From Woeseia sp. (lineage in GTDB: Bacteria > Pseudomonadota > Gammaproteobacteria > Steroidobacterales > Woeseiaceae), in contig JABIUH010000444.1 of NCBI GenBank assembly GCA_018701055.1, forward strand, positions 1-5,690: a stretch of 5,690 nt of DNA. The letters run 5' to 3'. Made by a program: the position numbers and the translations under genes. Numbering within the stretch: the first letter of the stretch is position 1; each line of letters starts with the position of its first letter. Below are positions 1-5,011 of the stretch, piece after piece. The notes under the pieces were generated by a model that saw nothing but the letters and a program-made list of their open reading frames with translations, was not told the origin of the DNA and did no database searches.

Positions 1-212
1 GTCGCTTCGACAACCGTTTGTCCTGGCTTTAGCGTGCCAGAACGCTCGGCATCTTCGATGACTCCGAGCGCGAGGCGATCTTTAACGGATCCCATTGGGT
101 TAAACGCTTCAATTTTGACAAATATATTGGCGTTTTTCGGACTCAGCTTGGCGAGGTGGACAATCGGTGTGTTGCCGATTGTTTCGAGAATATTGTTGAA
201 TCGTTGCGGCAT
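1..212 (-). CDS. cysK: Cysteine synthase (O-acetylserine sulfhydrylase), N-terminal part, cut by window edge
   Basis: PLP-dependent cytosolic enzyme that makes L-cysteine from O-acetylserine and sulfide. Seventy codons are visible from the ATG at 212-210; the rest lies beyond the left edge. The translation starts MPQRFNNILETIGNTP and contains the family's N-terminal IGNTP motif (residues 12-16). It also has the PLP-lysine motif NPMGSVKDR (38-46), with K44 expected to form the Schiff base. The visible part ends in VVEA, just where the family's TSGNTG phosphate-binding loop should begin. CAAAGGG on the minus strand (223-229 on plus), about 10 nt upstream, is a reasonable ribosome-binding site and supports this start. 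The gene is divergent from the PLDc_N microprotein gene. CysK, CysM and cystathionine beta-synthase share this N-terminus. The NPMGSVKDRLAL form looks more CysK-like to me, but the diagnostic C-terminal part is not visible. Confidence 0.9.
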   Translation of the reverse strand, partial: MPQRFNNILETIGNTPIVHLAKLSPKNANIFVKIEAFNPMGSVKDRLALGVIEDAERSGTLKPGQTVVEA

Positions 213-290
213 GGCTAGGCGACCCTTTGTTGGTTAGCTTGTTCTTCGTTCGGCGCAGTTAGTGTATCGTAACTAGACAGCGGTAGAATA

Positions 291-326
291 TTGCACTGGG
301 CCGCGACAGATCAGGAAAAAGTGCAA
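291..326. promoter_or_regulatory. Inverted repeat in the leader of the PLDc_N microprotein gene
   Basis: TTGCACT (291-297) and AGTGCAA (320-326) form a perfect 7-bp inverted repeat around a 22-nt loop, ending 23 nt before the ATG at 350. It lies in the 137-bp divergent gap between the cysteine synthase gene and the microprotein gene. It could be an mRNA hairpin or a spaced operator, but I do not recognise it as the site of a known regulator, and a 7-bp match can arise by chance. There is no U-tract to make it a plus-strand terminator. Confidence 0.2.
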
Positions 327-349
327 ACCTATTTATTTTGGAGTGATCG

Positions 350-523
350 ATGGAATTTGGCGTAATTGGAATTCTGGTACTCATCGCAGATGTTTACGCG
401 ATTTTGAAAATCGCGCAGAGCTCGACCGGTGATGCGCGCAAGGCCTTATGGATTACCGTTGTCATATTGTTGCCGATGTTGGGTGTCATCGCCTGGTATT
501 TAATGGGACCTGGCCGATCATAG
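350..523 (+). CDS. PLDc_N-type two-helix membrane microprotein (57 aa)
   Basis: A complete 57-codon gene, ATG to TAG. GGAG at 340-343, 6 nt upstream of the ATG, is a strong ribosome-binding site. The protein has two hydrophobic segments (about residues 4-19 and 34-52) separated by a short polar linker, QSSTGDARK (23-31). The first segment runs into DVYAILKI, and the second reads LLPMLGVIAWYLMGPG. This arrangement, with a D-x-Y-A-x-x-x-I type motif and then LPxxGxxxWYLxG, matches the PLDc_N domain (PF13396). That domain is the membrane-anchoring N-terminus of cardiolipin synthase/phospholipase D proteins and also occurs alone as a small protein in many bacteria. No HKD catalytic domain follows, so an enzymatic role is unlikely. 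It is probably an inner-membrane protein of unknown function. It appears monocistronic: 175 bp separate it from the next gene. Confidence 0.82.
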   Translation: MEFGVIGILVLIADVYAILKIAQSSTGDARKALWITVVILLPMLGVIAWYLMGPGRS

Positions 524-698
524 GGAATTTCTGATCGCTTGGCGCGCTCCGGGAAATCGACGCGGGATTTTATTCGGGCATCCCAGAAAATACGACGTCT
601 GACCCCTTGAAAAAATTTCCAATTATGTTGCTGAATTATCAGTGAGATCTGTTAAATTGCGACCCAGTATCGACTCGCAACCATGAGAGCGTAAGCGT

Positions 699-2330
699 AT
701 GCAAGGTTTGATGATGGATAACGAGCTTTTGATCTCATCGATCTTGAAGCACGCGGATATAAACTTTGGAGACCGGGAAATCGTCTCCGTGACGGCCGAT
801 AATCCGCTGCATCGTTACACCTATCGCGAGTGCTTCAAACGAACACGGCAGTTGGCTAATGCATTGTCCGAGCTCGGTCTTGAACAAGGGGATCGGGTTG
901 CTACGCTTGCGTGGAATGACTATCGCCACCTGGAGTCCTACTACGCAATCAGCGGTTCCGGCTATGTTTGCCACACTGTCAATCCACGACTGTTTCCGGA
1001 ACAAATTACTTTCATCATTAATCATGCTGAAGATCGCATTGTATTGGTGGATTTATTGGTGTTGCCGTTGGTCGAGCAAATAGCGGATCAAATTCCGCTT
1101 GTCGAAAAATTCGTGATCATGACGGACGACGCTCATATGCCTGAGACAAGCCTCAAGAACGTACAGTCTTACGAATCTTTAATCGGTGCTGTAAGCGATG
1201 AGTTCGACTGGCCTAAGCTCGATGAGCGTACAGCATCGGCATTGTGTTACACGTCAGGGACCACGGGCGATCCAAAGGGTGTGCTCTACGATCATCGTTC
1301 CACGATATTGCATGCATACGCTGCGGTCTCACCCAGCGTTATGTGCCTTGCGAGTCAAGACTGCGTATTGCCAGTGGTACCACTTTTTCATGTCAACGCG
1401 TGGGGCGTCCCATTTGCGGCCGTTATGGCCGGTACCAAACTGGTGTTCCCGGGCCCAAAGATGGGCGATGGCGAAACACTTTACGCGTTGTTAGAGGGTG
1501 AGGGCGTTACCTTGGCATTGGGCGTGCCAACGGTATGGATGGCGCTTCTGCAATACGCCCGAACCGCGGGCAAGACGCTCAACAAACTTGAACGGACGGT
1601 CATTGGCGGTGCGGCAGTGCCGGAGTCGATGATTAGAGATTTTCGAGACGAGCATGATGTCGTCGTAATTCAAGGCTGGGGCATGACGGAAATGAGTCCG
1701 TTGGGCACGACGGGTACGCTCAAAGCCGGTATGGAAGACCTAACGCCAGACGAGCTTATTACGCTGCGAGCAAAAGCGGGGCGTGGCATTTTTGGCGTAG
1801 ATATGCGCATTGTGGACGATGCGGGCAATGAGTTGCCGTGGGATGGGATTGCCTACGGCGCGCTACAGGTTCGCGGGCCGTGGATTTGCAGCGACTATTA
1901 CAAACTCGACGGTGCGGGCGATGCGCATACCGAAGACGGCTGGTTCGACACGGGTGACGTTGCCACTATTGATGCCGATGGCTACATGGCGGTTACGGAT
2001 CGAACAAAAGACGTCATCAAATCAGGCGGCGAGTGGATTAGCTCGATCGAAGTTGAGAATACTGCCATGGGGCATGCAGCTGTGGCTGAGGCAGCCGTTA
2101 TCGGCGTCGCACACCCGAAATGGAGTGAACGACCATTGTTGGTGGTGATACTCGCGGAGGGTAAGGAGGCAACCAAGGAGGAATTGTTGGGTTGGCTCGA
2201 AGGCAAGGTCGCCAAGTGGTGGATTCCAGACGATGTAGCGTTTGTCGACGAGATTCCACATACGGCGACAGGCAAGATAAAGAAAATCGAATTGCGGAAG
2301 CAGTTCGCGGATTACCAATTACCGTCCTGA
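699..2330 (+). CDS. Medium/long-chain fatty acyl-CoA ligase, AlkK-like (543 aa)
   Basis: ANL-superfamily enzyme that activates a fatty acid with ATP to acyl-AMP and then transfers it to CoA, feeding beta-oxidation or lipid synthesis. All core motifs are intact. The ATP-binding P-loop is YTSGTTGDPKGV (184-195). The A5 motif is GWGMTE (326-331). DGWFDTGD (413-420) carries the ribose-binding Asp D420. The hinge and A8 region DRTKDVIKSGGEWISSIEVE spans 434-453. The adenylation lysine is K526 in PHTATGKIKK. Length and the KSGGEWISS signature match the AlkK-like/FadD-related subfamily (AlkK is about 546 aa). The ATG at 699 is chosen over in-frame ATGs at 711 and 714. The N-terminal pattern MxGLMMD followed by LLISS is, from memory, typical of the family, and GAGAG (685-689) lies 9 nt upstream. 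The gene probably heads an operon with the SDR gene 36 bp downstream. Acyl chain preference cannot be read from the sequence. Confidence 0.93.
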   Translation: MQGLMMDNELLISSILKHADINFGDREIVSVTADNPLHRYTYRECFKRTRQLANALSELGLEQGDRVATLAWNDYRHLESYYAISGSGYVCHTVNPRLFPEQITFIINHAEDRIVLVDLLVLPLVEQIADQIPLVEKFVIMTDDAHMPETSLKNVQSYESLIGAVSDEFDWPKLDERTASALCYTSGTTGDPKGVLYDHRSTILHAYAAVSPSVMCLASQDCVLPVVPLFHVNAWGVPFAAVMAGTKLVFPGPKMGDGETLYALLEGEGVTLALGVPTVWMALLQYARTAGKTLNKLERTVIGGAAVPESMIRDFRDEHDVVVIQGWGMTEMSPLGTTGTLKAGMEDLTPDELITLRAKAGRGIFGVDMRIVDDAGNELPWDGIAYGALQVRGPWICSDYYKLDGAGDAHTEDGWFDTGDVATIDADGYMAVTDRTKDVIKSGGEWISSIEVENTAMGHAAVAEAAVIGVAHPKWSERPLLVVILAEGKEATKEELLGWLEGKVAKWWIPDDVAFVDEIPHTATGKIKKIELRKQFADYQLPS

Positions 2331-2366
2331 TAGAATTTCAGGGTAAATCAATCGTTTGGGTGAGAT

Positions 2367-3119
2367 ATGGTTGACGCAAAGCGTCTTTTTGGATTAAAAG
2401 CGGTCGTGACCGGCGCCAGTACTGGCATTGGCGAGGCCATCGTGCGTACGTTGATCAAGCAGGGCGCAGAAGTATTGGCGGTCGATACAGCCAATAGTGG
2501 CGTTGAATCCCTCTACAAGTCAGTTCGAGGCGTGCATGTTTCAGCGCTGGACACTAACGCCTCCGATGGCCCAACGAATTTGGGTTCGTTGGTTTCTGAT
2601 GAGTTGGGCGTGGTGGATATTGTTATTTGCAACGTAAGTCCGCACTCAGGTGGACCGATTGCGGGTGACGACGATGACGGGCTCAAGCAATTGCTAACTC
2701 GCAAGAGAGATTTGGTTTCAGCAATTTGCGATCAAATGTTACCGATGATGAAGAACAGTCCAGCAGGACGTATCGTTATTATCGGATTCAATCGGAGTGT
2801 TTTCGCAAAAGATGCTGCCGATGGCTACGCGCGTTCGGAAGCTTCGATTGCCGAGCTGACACGCAACCTGGCGGCGAAAATCGGGCAGTACGGAATCAAT
2901 GCAAACTACATTCAACTCGGCGCCATCATGACGCCGGAAAGTCGTCGAGTATTTAACGCCGACAAAGATTTTCGCGACTATTGTATTCAACGCTCAGCGG
3001 CGAAGCGACTGGGTGAACCGGTGGATATTGCTAAAGTTGCGCTGTTTCTCGCGACTGATGATTCGGTTTTCGTAAGTGGGACTGGAATTGTTGTTGACGG
3101 TGGCATCTCCGCTACCTAG
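2367..3119 (+). CDS. Divergent short-chain dehydrogenase/reductase-fold protein, catalytic residues degenerate (250 aa)
   Basis: The length (250 aa) and Rossmann layout are those of a classical SDR. The Gly-rich loop TGASTGIG (15-22) is intact. D40, at the end of the second strand (VLAVD), would favour NAD(H) over NADP(H). The C-terminal VSGTGIVVDGG (236-246) is the usual SDR ending. The catalytic core is eroded. The YxxxK motif reads YARSE (154-158), so the Lys is Glu. The Ser normally 13 residues before the Tyr aligns with F141 in GRIVIIGFNRS. NNAG reads CNVS (88-91). The helix Asn aligns near K113. N-x-I-x-PG reads NYIQLG (180-185). Cofactor binding is therefore likely, but normal oxidoreductase chemistry is doubtful. 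GGGTGAG just upstream serves as ribosome-binding site, with short spacing. The 36-bp gap suggests co-transcription with the acyl-CoA ligase, so a role near acyl-CoA metabolism is an inference from context. It could be a pseudoenzyme or an SDR with altered chemistry. Confidence 0.88.
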   Translation: MVDAKRLFGLKAVVTGASTGIGEAIVRTLIKQGAEVLAVDTANSGVESLYKSVRGVHVSALDTNASDGPTNLGSLVSDELGVVDIVICNVSPHSGGPIAGDDDDGLKQLLTRKRDLVSAICDQMLPMMKNSPAGRIVIIGFNRSVFAKDAADGYARSEASIAELTRNLAAKIGQYGINANYIQLGAIMTPESRRVFNADKDFRDYCIQRSAAKRLGEPVDIAKVALFLATDDSVFVSGTGIVVDGGISAT

Positions 3120-3172
3120 CAGCGGGCTAAAAGTCATTCAGCTGGCGCGATTCGGCGTCTTAATCTTCTAAC

Positions 3173-3290
3173 CTCGTCATTGCGAGGAACTCAGTGATTA
3201 AGCAGTTCCGTTTTCCAGTCATCGAATGGATCGCGTCGCTGCGCTCGCGATGACGGTGGCGGTGTGGGAAGGGTCAGCGTATCCCCTAAG
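3173..3290. repeat. Repeat unit 1, with palindromic element
   Basis: First full 118-bp unit. CGTCATTGCGAG (3175-3186) pairs with CTCGCGATGACG (3244-3255) over 12 positions with one G-U wobble, closing a loop of 57 nt. The right arm can instead fold locally: ATCGCG (3230-3235) pairs perfectly with CGCGAT (3246-3251) around a 10-nt loop. The left arm has its own short stem, CTCG/CGAG, at 3173-3186. This unit also has GGAACT (3186-3191) facing AGTTCC (3204-3209), a local stem that the other copies lack. Confidence 0.88.
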
Positions 3291-3408
3291 CTCGTCATTG
3301 CGAGGACCTCAGTGATTAAGCAATCCGGTTTTCCAGTCATCGAATGGATCGCGTCGCTGCGCTCGCGATGACGGTGGCGGTGCGGGAAGGGTCAGCGTAT
3401 CCCCTAAG
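3291..3408. repeat. Repeat unit 2, with palindromic element
   Basis: Second full 118-bp unit, nearly identical to unit 1. CGTCATTGCGAG begins at 3293 and CTCGCGATGACG ends at 3373, so the terminal palindrome is preserved. The differences from unit 1 are one base in the GGA(A/C)CT segment, three in the AGCA(G/A)T(T/C)C(C/G)G segment and one in the spacer (GTGTGGG versus GTGCGGG). Right arm and spacer are otherwise unchanged, which indicates recent duplication or homogenisation. Confidence 0.88.
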
Positions 3409-3446
3409 CTCGTTATTGCGAGGAACGAAGTGACGACGCAATCCAG
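3409..3446. repeat. Repeat unit 3, partial left arm only
   Basis: Only the left arm is present: CTCGTTATTGCGAGGAACGAAG followed by TGACGACGCAATCCAG, in exact 118-bp register with unit 2 but with about 8 differences in 37 bases. Its inner part (GAAGTGACGACGCAATCCA) complements the right arm of units 1 and 2 (TGGATCGCGTCGCTGCG) better than their own left arms do. This fragment may therefore be closer to the ancestral palindrome. No right arm follows before tesB. Confidence 0.75.
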
Positions 3447-3545
3447 TCTGCGGGGATCTATGCCAACTAGATTGTGTACACTCCCGATTCTTCCCCGTCT
3501 CATGCTGGCCGGGCGAGCTTAAAGTTGTTACAGGAATAAAGCCGA

Positions 3546-4448
3546 ATGCACGCCGTTTTAAAAGATCTAATAGAACTCTTAACGCTCGAGCGGATAGAAG
3601 AGAATATTTTCCGCGGCCAGAGTCGCGACATCGGTAGTGCCCAGGTTTTCGGTGGCCAGGTTCTCGGTCAGGCCTTGTCTGCGGCCAGCCATACAGTTGT
3701 TGATCGTCGTGCACATTCATTGCATGCGTATTTCTTGCGTCGCGGCGACATGAAGGCTCCGATTATTTATGACGTCGATCGTTCCCGAGATGGAGGCAAT
3801 TTTTCCGTGCGTCGTGTCGTTGCGATTCAGCATGGACGACCGATTTTTAATCTTGCCGCTTCTTTTCAAAATCCCGAAACCGGATTGGAGCATCAGGATG
3901 AGATGCCAGATGTGGACGGTCCCGATCGACTGCAGGATGTAACCCAATTAGCACCGGAAATTTTGCAACAAGTCCCGGAAAAAATGCGACGTTATTTGAC
4001 TGTCAAGCGACCTTTCGAATTCCGCCCGGTGGAACCGATGGACTTTCTGACGAACAAATCGCGGCCACCACTGAAGCACGTTTGGATAAAATCGGTTGAC
4101 GCATTGCCGAGCGATAGAGCCTTGCATCAAAACCTGTTGGCTTACGTCTCGGATTATGAATTGCTCGGCACCAGTACTTTGCCACATGGCCTCACTTTCG
4201 GTCGCGGCCGTATCATGATGGCCAGTCTTGATCATGCGCTGTGGTTCCACCGTGATTTTCGTATTGACGATTGGCTGTTGTATGCGATGGATAGCCCAAA
4301 CTCATCTGGGGCAAGAGGCTTTTCTCGAGGGCAATTTTTCACCACAGACGGAACTCTGGTTGCGTCGTCGACTCAGGAAGGTTTAGTACGGGTGTTGTCT
4401 GAAGAGGCCGGTAAAGAGATGCGCTCCGATCCGAAATCGCAAGCATAA
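3546..4448 (+). CDS. tesB: Acyl-CoA thioesterase II (300 aa)
   Basis: Double-hotdog thioesterase that hydrolyses medium- and long-chain acyl-CoA to free fatty acid and CoA in the cytosol. The N-terminal hotdog carries the family hallmarks: IEENIFRGQSRD (17-28), QVFGGQVLGQAL (33-44) and HSLHAYFLRRGD (57-68). The C-terminal hotdog has SDYELLGTS (202-210), LDHALWFHR (228-236) and ASSTQEGLVR (273-282). By alignment from memory with E. coli TesB (catalytic D204, T228, Q278), the counterparts are D203, S227 and Q277. All are compatible with activity, as Ser can replace Thr. At 300 aa it is slightly longer than E. coli TesB (286 aa), with the extra residues mainly in a polar C-terminal tail. The ATG at 3546 has AGGA 10 nt upstream. 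The gene is separated from the SDR gene by the repeat array and converges with the gamma-carbonic anhydrase gene. Confidence 0.95.
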   Translation: MHAVLKDLIELLTLERIEENIFRGQSRDIGSAQVFGGQVLGQALSAASHTVVDRRAHSLHAYFLRRGDMKAPIIYDVDRSRDGGNFSVRRVVAIQHGRPIFNLAASFQNPETGLEHQDEMPDVDGPDRLQDVTQLAPEILQQVPEKMRRYLTVKRPFEFRPVEPMDFLTNKSRPPLKHVWIKSVDALPSDRALHQNLLAYVSDYELLGTSTLPHGLTFGRGRIMMASLDHALWFHRDFRIDDWLLYAMDSPNSSGARGFSRGQFFTTDGTLVASSTQEGLVRVLSEEAGKEMRSDPKSQA

Positions 4449-4486
4449 TCACATTGAGCATTTGAGCCGACTAATTGATTCTTGCG

Positions 4487-5011
4487 TTACTCAATGGGGC
4501 TTAGCTGGCGAGCGTACAGCCGACTTTTTTTTACGTAAGAATTGCTGGTTGCGCTAATCATGGATTTCTCGTCTTCACTCAGTGGGCGAATAAATTTAGC
4601 CGGCGAACCCATTAGCAGCGATCCTGGCGGAAACGATTTACCTTCCGTAATCAACGAGTTTGCACCGACAATCGAATTTTCGCCGATCACTGCGTGATTC
4701 AAAATGGTGCTGCCAATGCCGACAAGTGAATTCGCGCCAATGGTGCAGCCGTGCAGCATCACGCGGTGCCCGATCGTTACACCATCTCCAACGATCAGCG
4801 GAATACCGGTGTCCGTATGCAGAACGGCACCATCTTGAACATTACTTTGCCGACCAATTTCAATTCGATCGTTATCGGCCCGAATGACCGCATTGAACCA
4901 GACGCTTGCGCTATCTTTCAATACCACGTCGCCAACAATATTAGCGCCCGGCGCAATGTAATGATTGCTGCCCTCAAAGATCGGTTGCCGATCTTTGAGT
5001 TTGAAAATCAC
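4487..5011 (-). CDS. Gamma-carbonic anhydrase-like hexapeptide protein (YrdA/PaaY type, 174 aa)
   Basis: Left-handed beta-helix protein built from hexapeptide repeats such as IVGDVV, IEIGRQ and TIGANS, expected to be a cytosolic trimer. The zinc ligands of the gamma-class carbonic anhydrase family are visible: H65 (GAVLH), H82 (IGH) and H87 (MLH). Their 17- and 5-residue spacing is that of the short CamH/YrdA type. R44, D46, Q59 and D60 match conserved structural and active-site residues of the family. The acidic proton-shuttle loop of archaeal Cam is missing, as is normal for this subgroup, so carbonic anhydrase activity is possible but unproven. Relatives include PaaY thioesterases and uncharacterised YrdA proteins. 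The start is a GTG at 5011-5009, overlapping the gpmA stop as GTGA, which suggests translational coupling. An eight-A run lies near the 3' end (4525-4532 on plus). Confidence 0.92.
   Translation of the reverse strand: MIFKLKDRQPIFEGSNHYIAPGANIVGDVVLKDSASVWFNAVIRADNDRIEIGRQSNVQDGAVLHTDTGIPLIVGDGVTIGHRVMLHGCTIGANSLVGIGSTILNHAVIGENSIVGANSLITEGKSFPPGSLLMGSPAKFIRPLSEDEKSMISATSNSYVKKSRLYARQLSPIE

Larger units (their letters stand above)
3173..3446. repeat. 118-bp tandem direct-repeat array, about 2.3 copies
   Basis: Three successive starts of CTCGT(C/T)ATTGCGAGGA occur at 3173, 3291 and 3409, exactly 118 bp apart each time. Copies 1 and 2 are full length and differ at only 5 positions by my count (about 96% identical). 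Copy 3 keeps register for about 37 bases and then diverges. Each full unit has a palindromic part of about 81 bp followed by a spacer of about 35 bp, which is GTGGCGGTG(T/C)GGGAAGGG and then TCAGCGTATCCCCTAAG. The TCATTGCGAG-type arm ends resemble dispersed palindromic repeats I recall from several proteobacterial genomes (REP- or MITE-like). I cannot confirm the family from the sequence alone. Confidence 0.93.
3120..3545. other. Gene-free interval between the SDR gene and tesB
   Basis: This 426-bp interval has no convincing gene on either strand. Long minus-strand frames across it are open because of the repeat sequence and do not resemble any protein I know. It holds a short unique stretch (3120-3172), the 118-bp tandem repeat array (3173-3446), and about 100 bp of unique leader before tesB (3447-3545). 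The leader must contain the tesB promoter unless transcription reads through from the SDR gene, but no convincing -35/-10 pair stands out. AGGA at 3532-3535, 10 nt before the tesB ATG, is its ribosome-binding site. I found no clear hairpin-plus-U-tract terminator for the upstream operon. The palindromic repeats themselves would fold in the transcript and could attenuate read-through. Confidence 0.75.

Noticed and set aside
34..237. Plus-strand open frame of 67 codons at the left edge.
   Set aside because: It lies antisense to well-conserved cysteine synthase codons, so it is a shadow.
284..289. TAGAAT as a -10 box for the PLDc_N microprotein gene.
   Set aside because: No acceptable -35 hexamer at proper spacing; the nearest, TTAGTG, is 19 bp away and weak.
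554..595. AAATC/GATTT and GGGAT/ATCCC short inverted repeats after the microprotein gene as its terminator.
   Set aside because: Stems of 5 bp only, mutually overlapping, and no proper U-tract.
607..657. Possible sigma-70 promoter before the acyl-CoA ligase, e.g. TTGAAA (607-612), or TTGCTG (628-633) with TTAAAT (652-657).
   Set aside because: TTGAAA has no good -10 at 16-18 bp, and the second pair matches the consensus poorly. A promoter is expected here but cannot be placed.
3173..3446. CRISPR array.
   Set aside because: The 118-bp period with near-identical spacers and only 2.3 copies does not fit CRISPR repeat-spacer structure, and no cas genes are present.
3505..3519. TGGCCGGGCGAGCTT as a sigma-54 promoter for tesB.
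   Set aside because: The -24 TGGC is present but the -12 element lacks the TTGC core.
3309..3720. Minus-strand open frames of 64 and 127 codons over the repeats and the start of tesB.
   Set aside because: They run through the tandem repeats and antisense to conserved TesB codons, and show no recognisable protein pattern. They are open by composition.
4452..4496. CATTGAG (4452-4458) and CTCAATG (4490-4496) as a bidirectional terminator between the convergent genes.
   Set aside because: Only 7 bp with a 31-nt loop, no U-tract directly after either arm, and it overlaps the stop codon of the minus-strand gene. Too weak to call.
4504..4532. GCTG/CAGC stem followed by eight T as a Rho-independent terminator for tesB.
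   Set aside because: The stem is only 4 bp and the T-run is explained by Lys codons of the gamma-carbonic anhydrase gene on the other strand.
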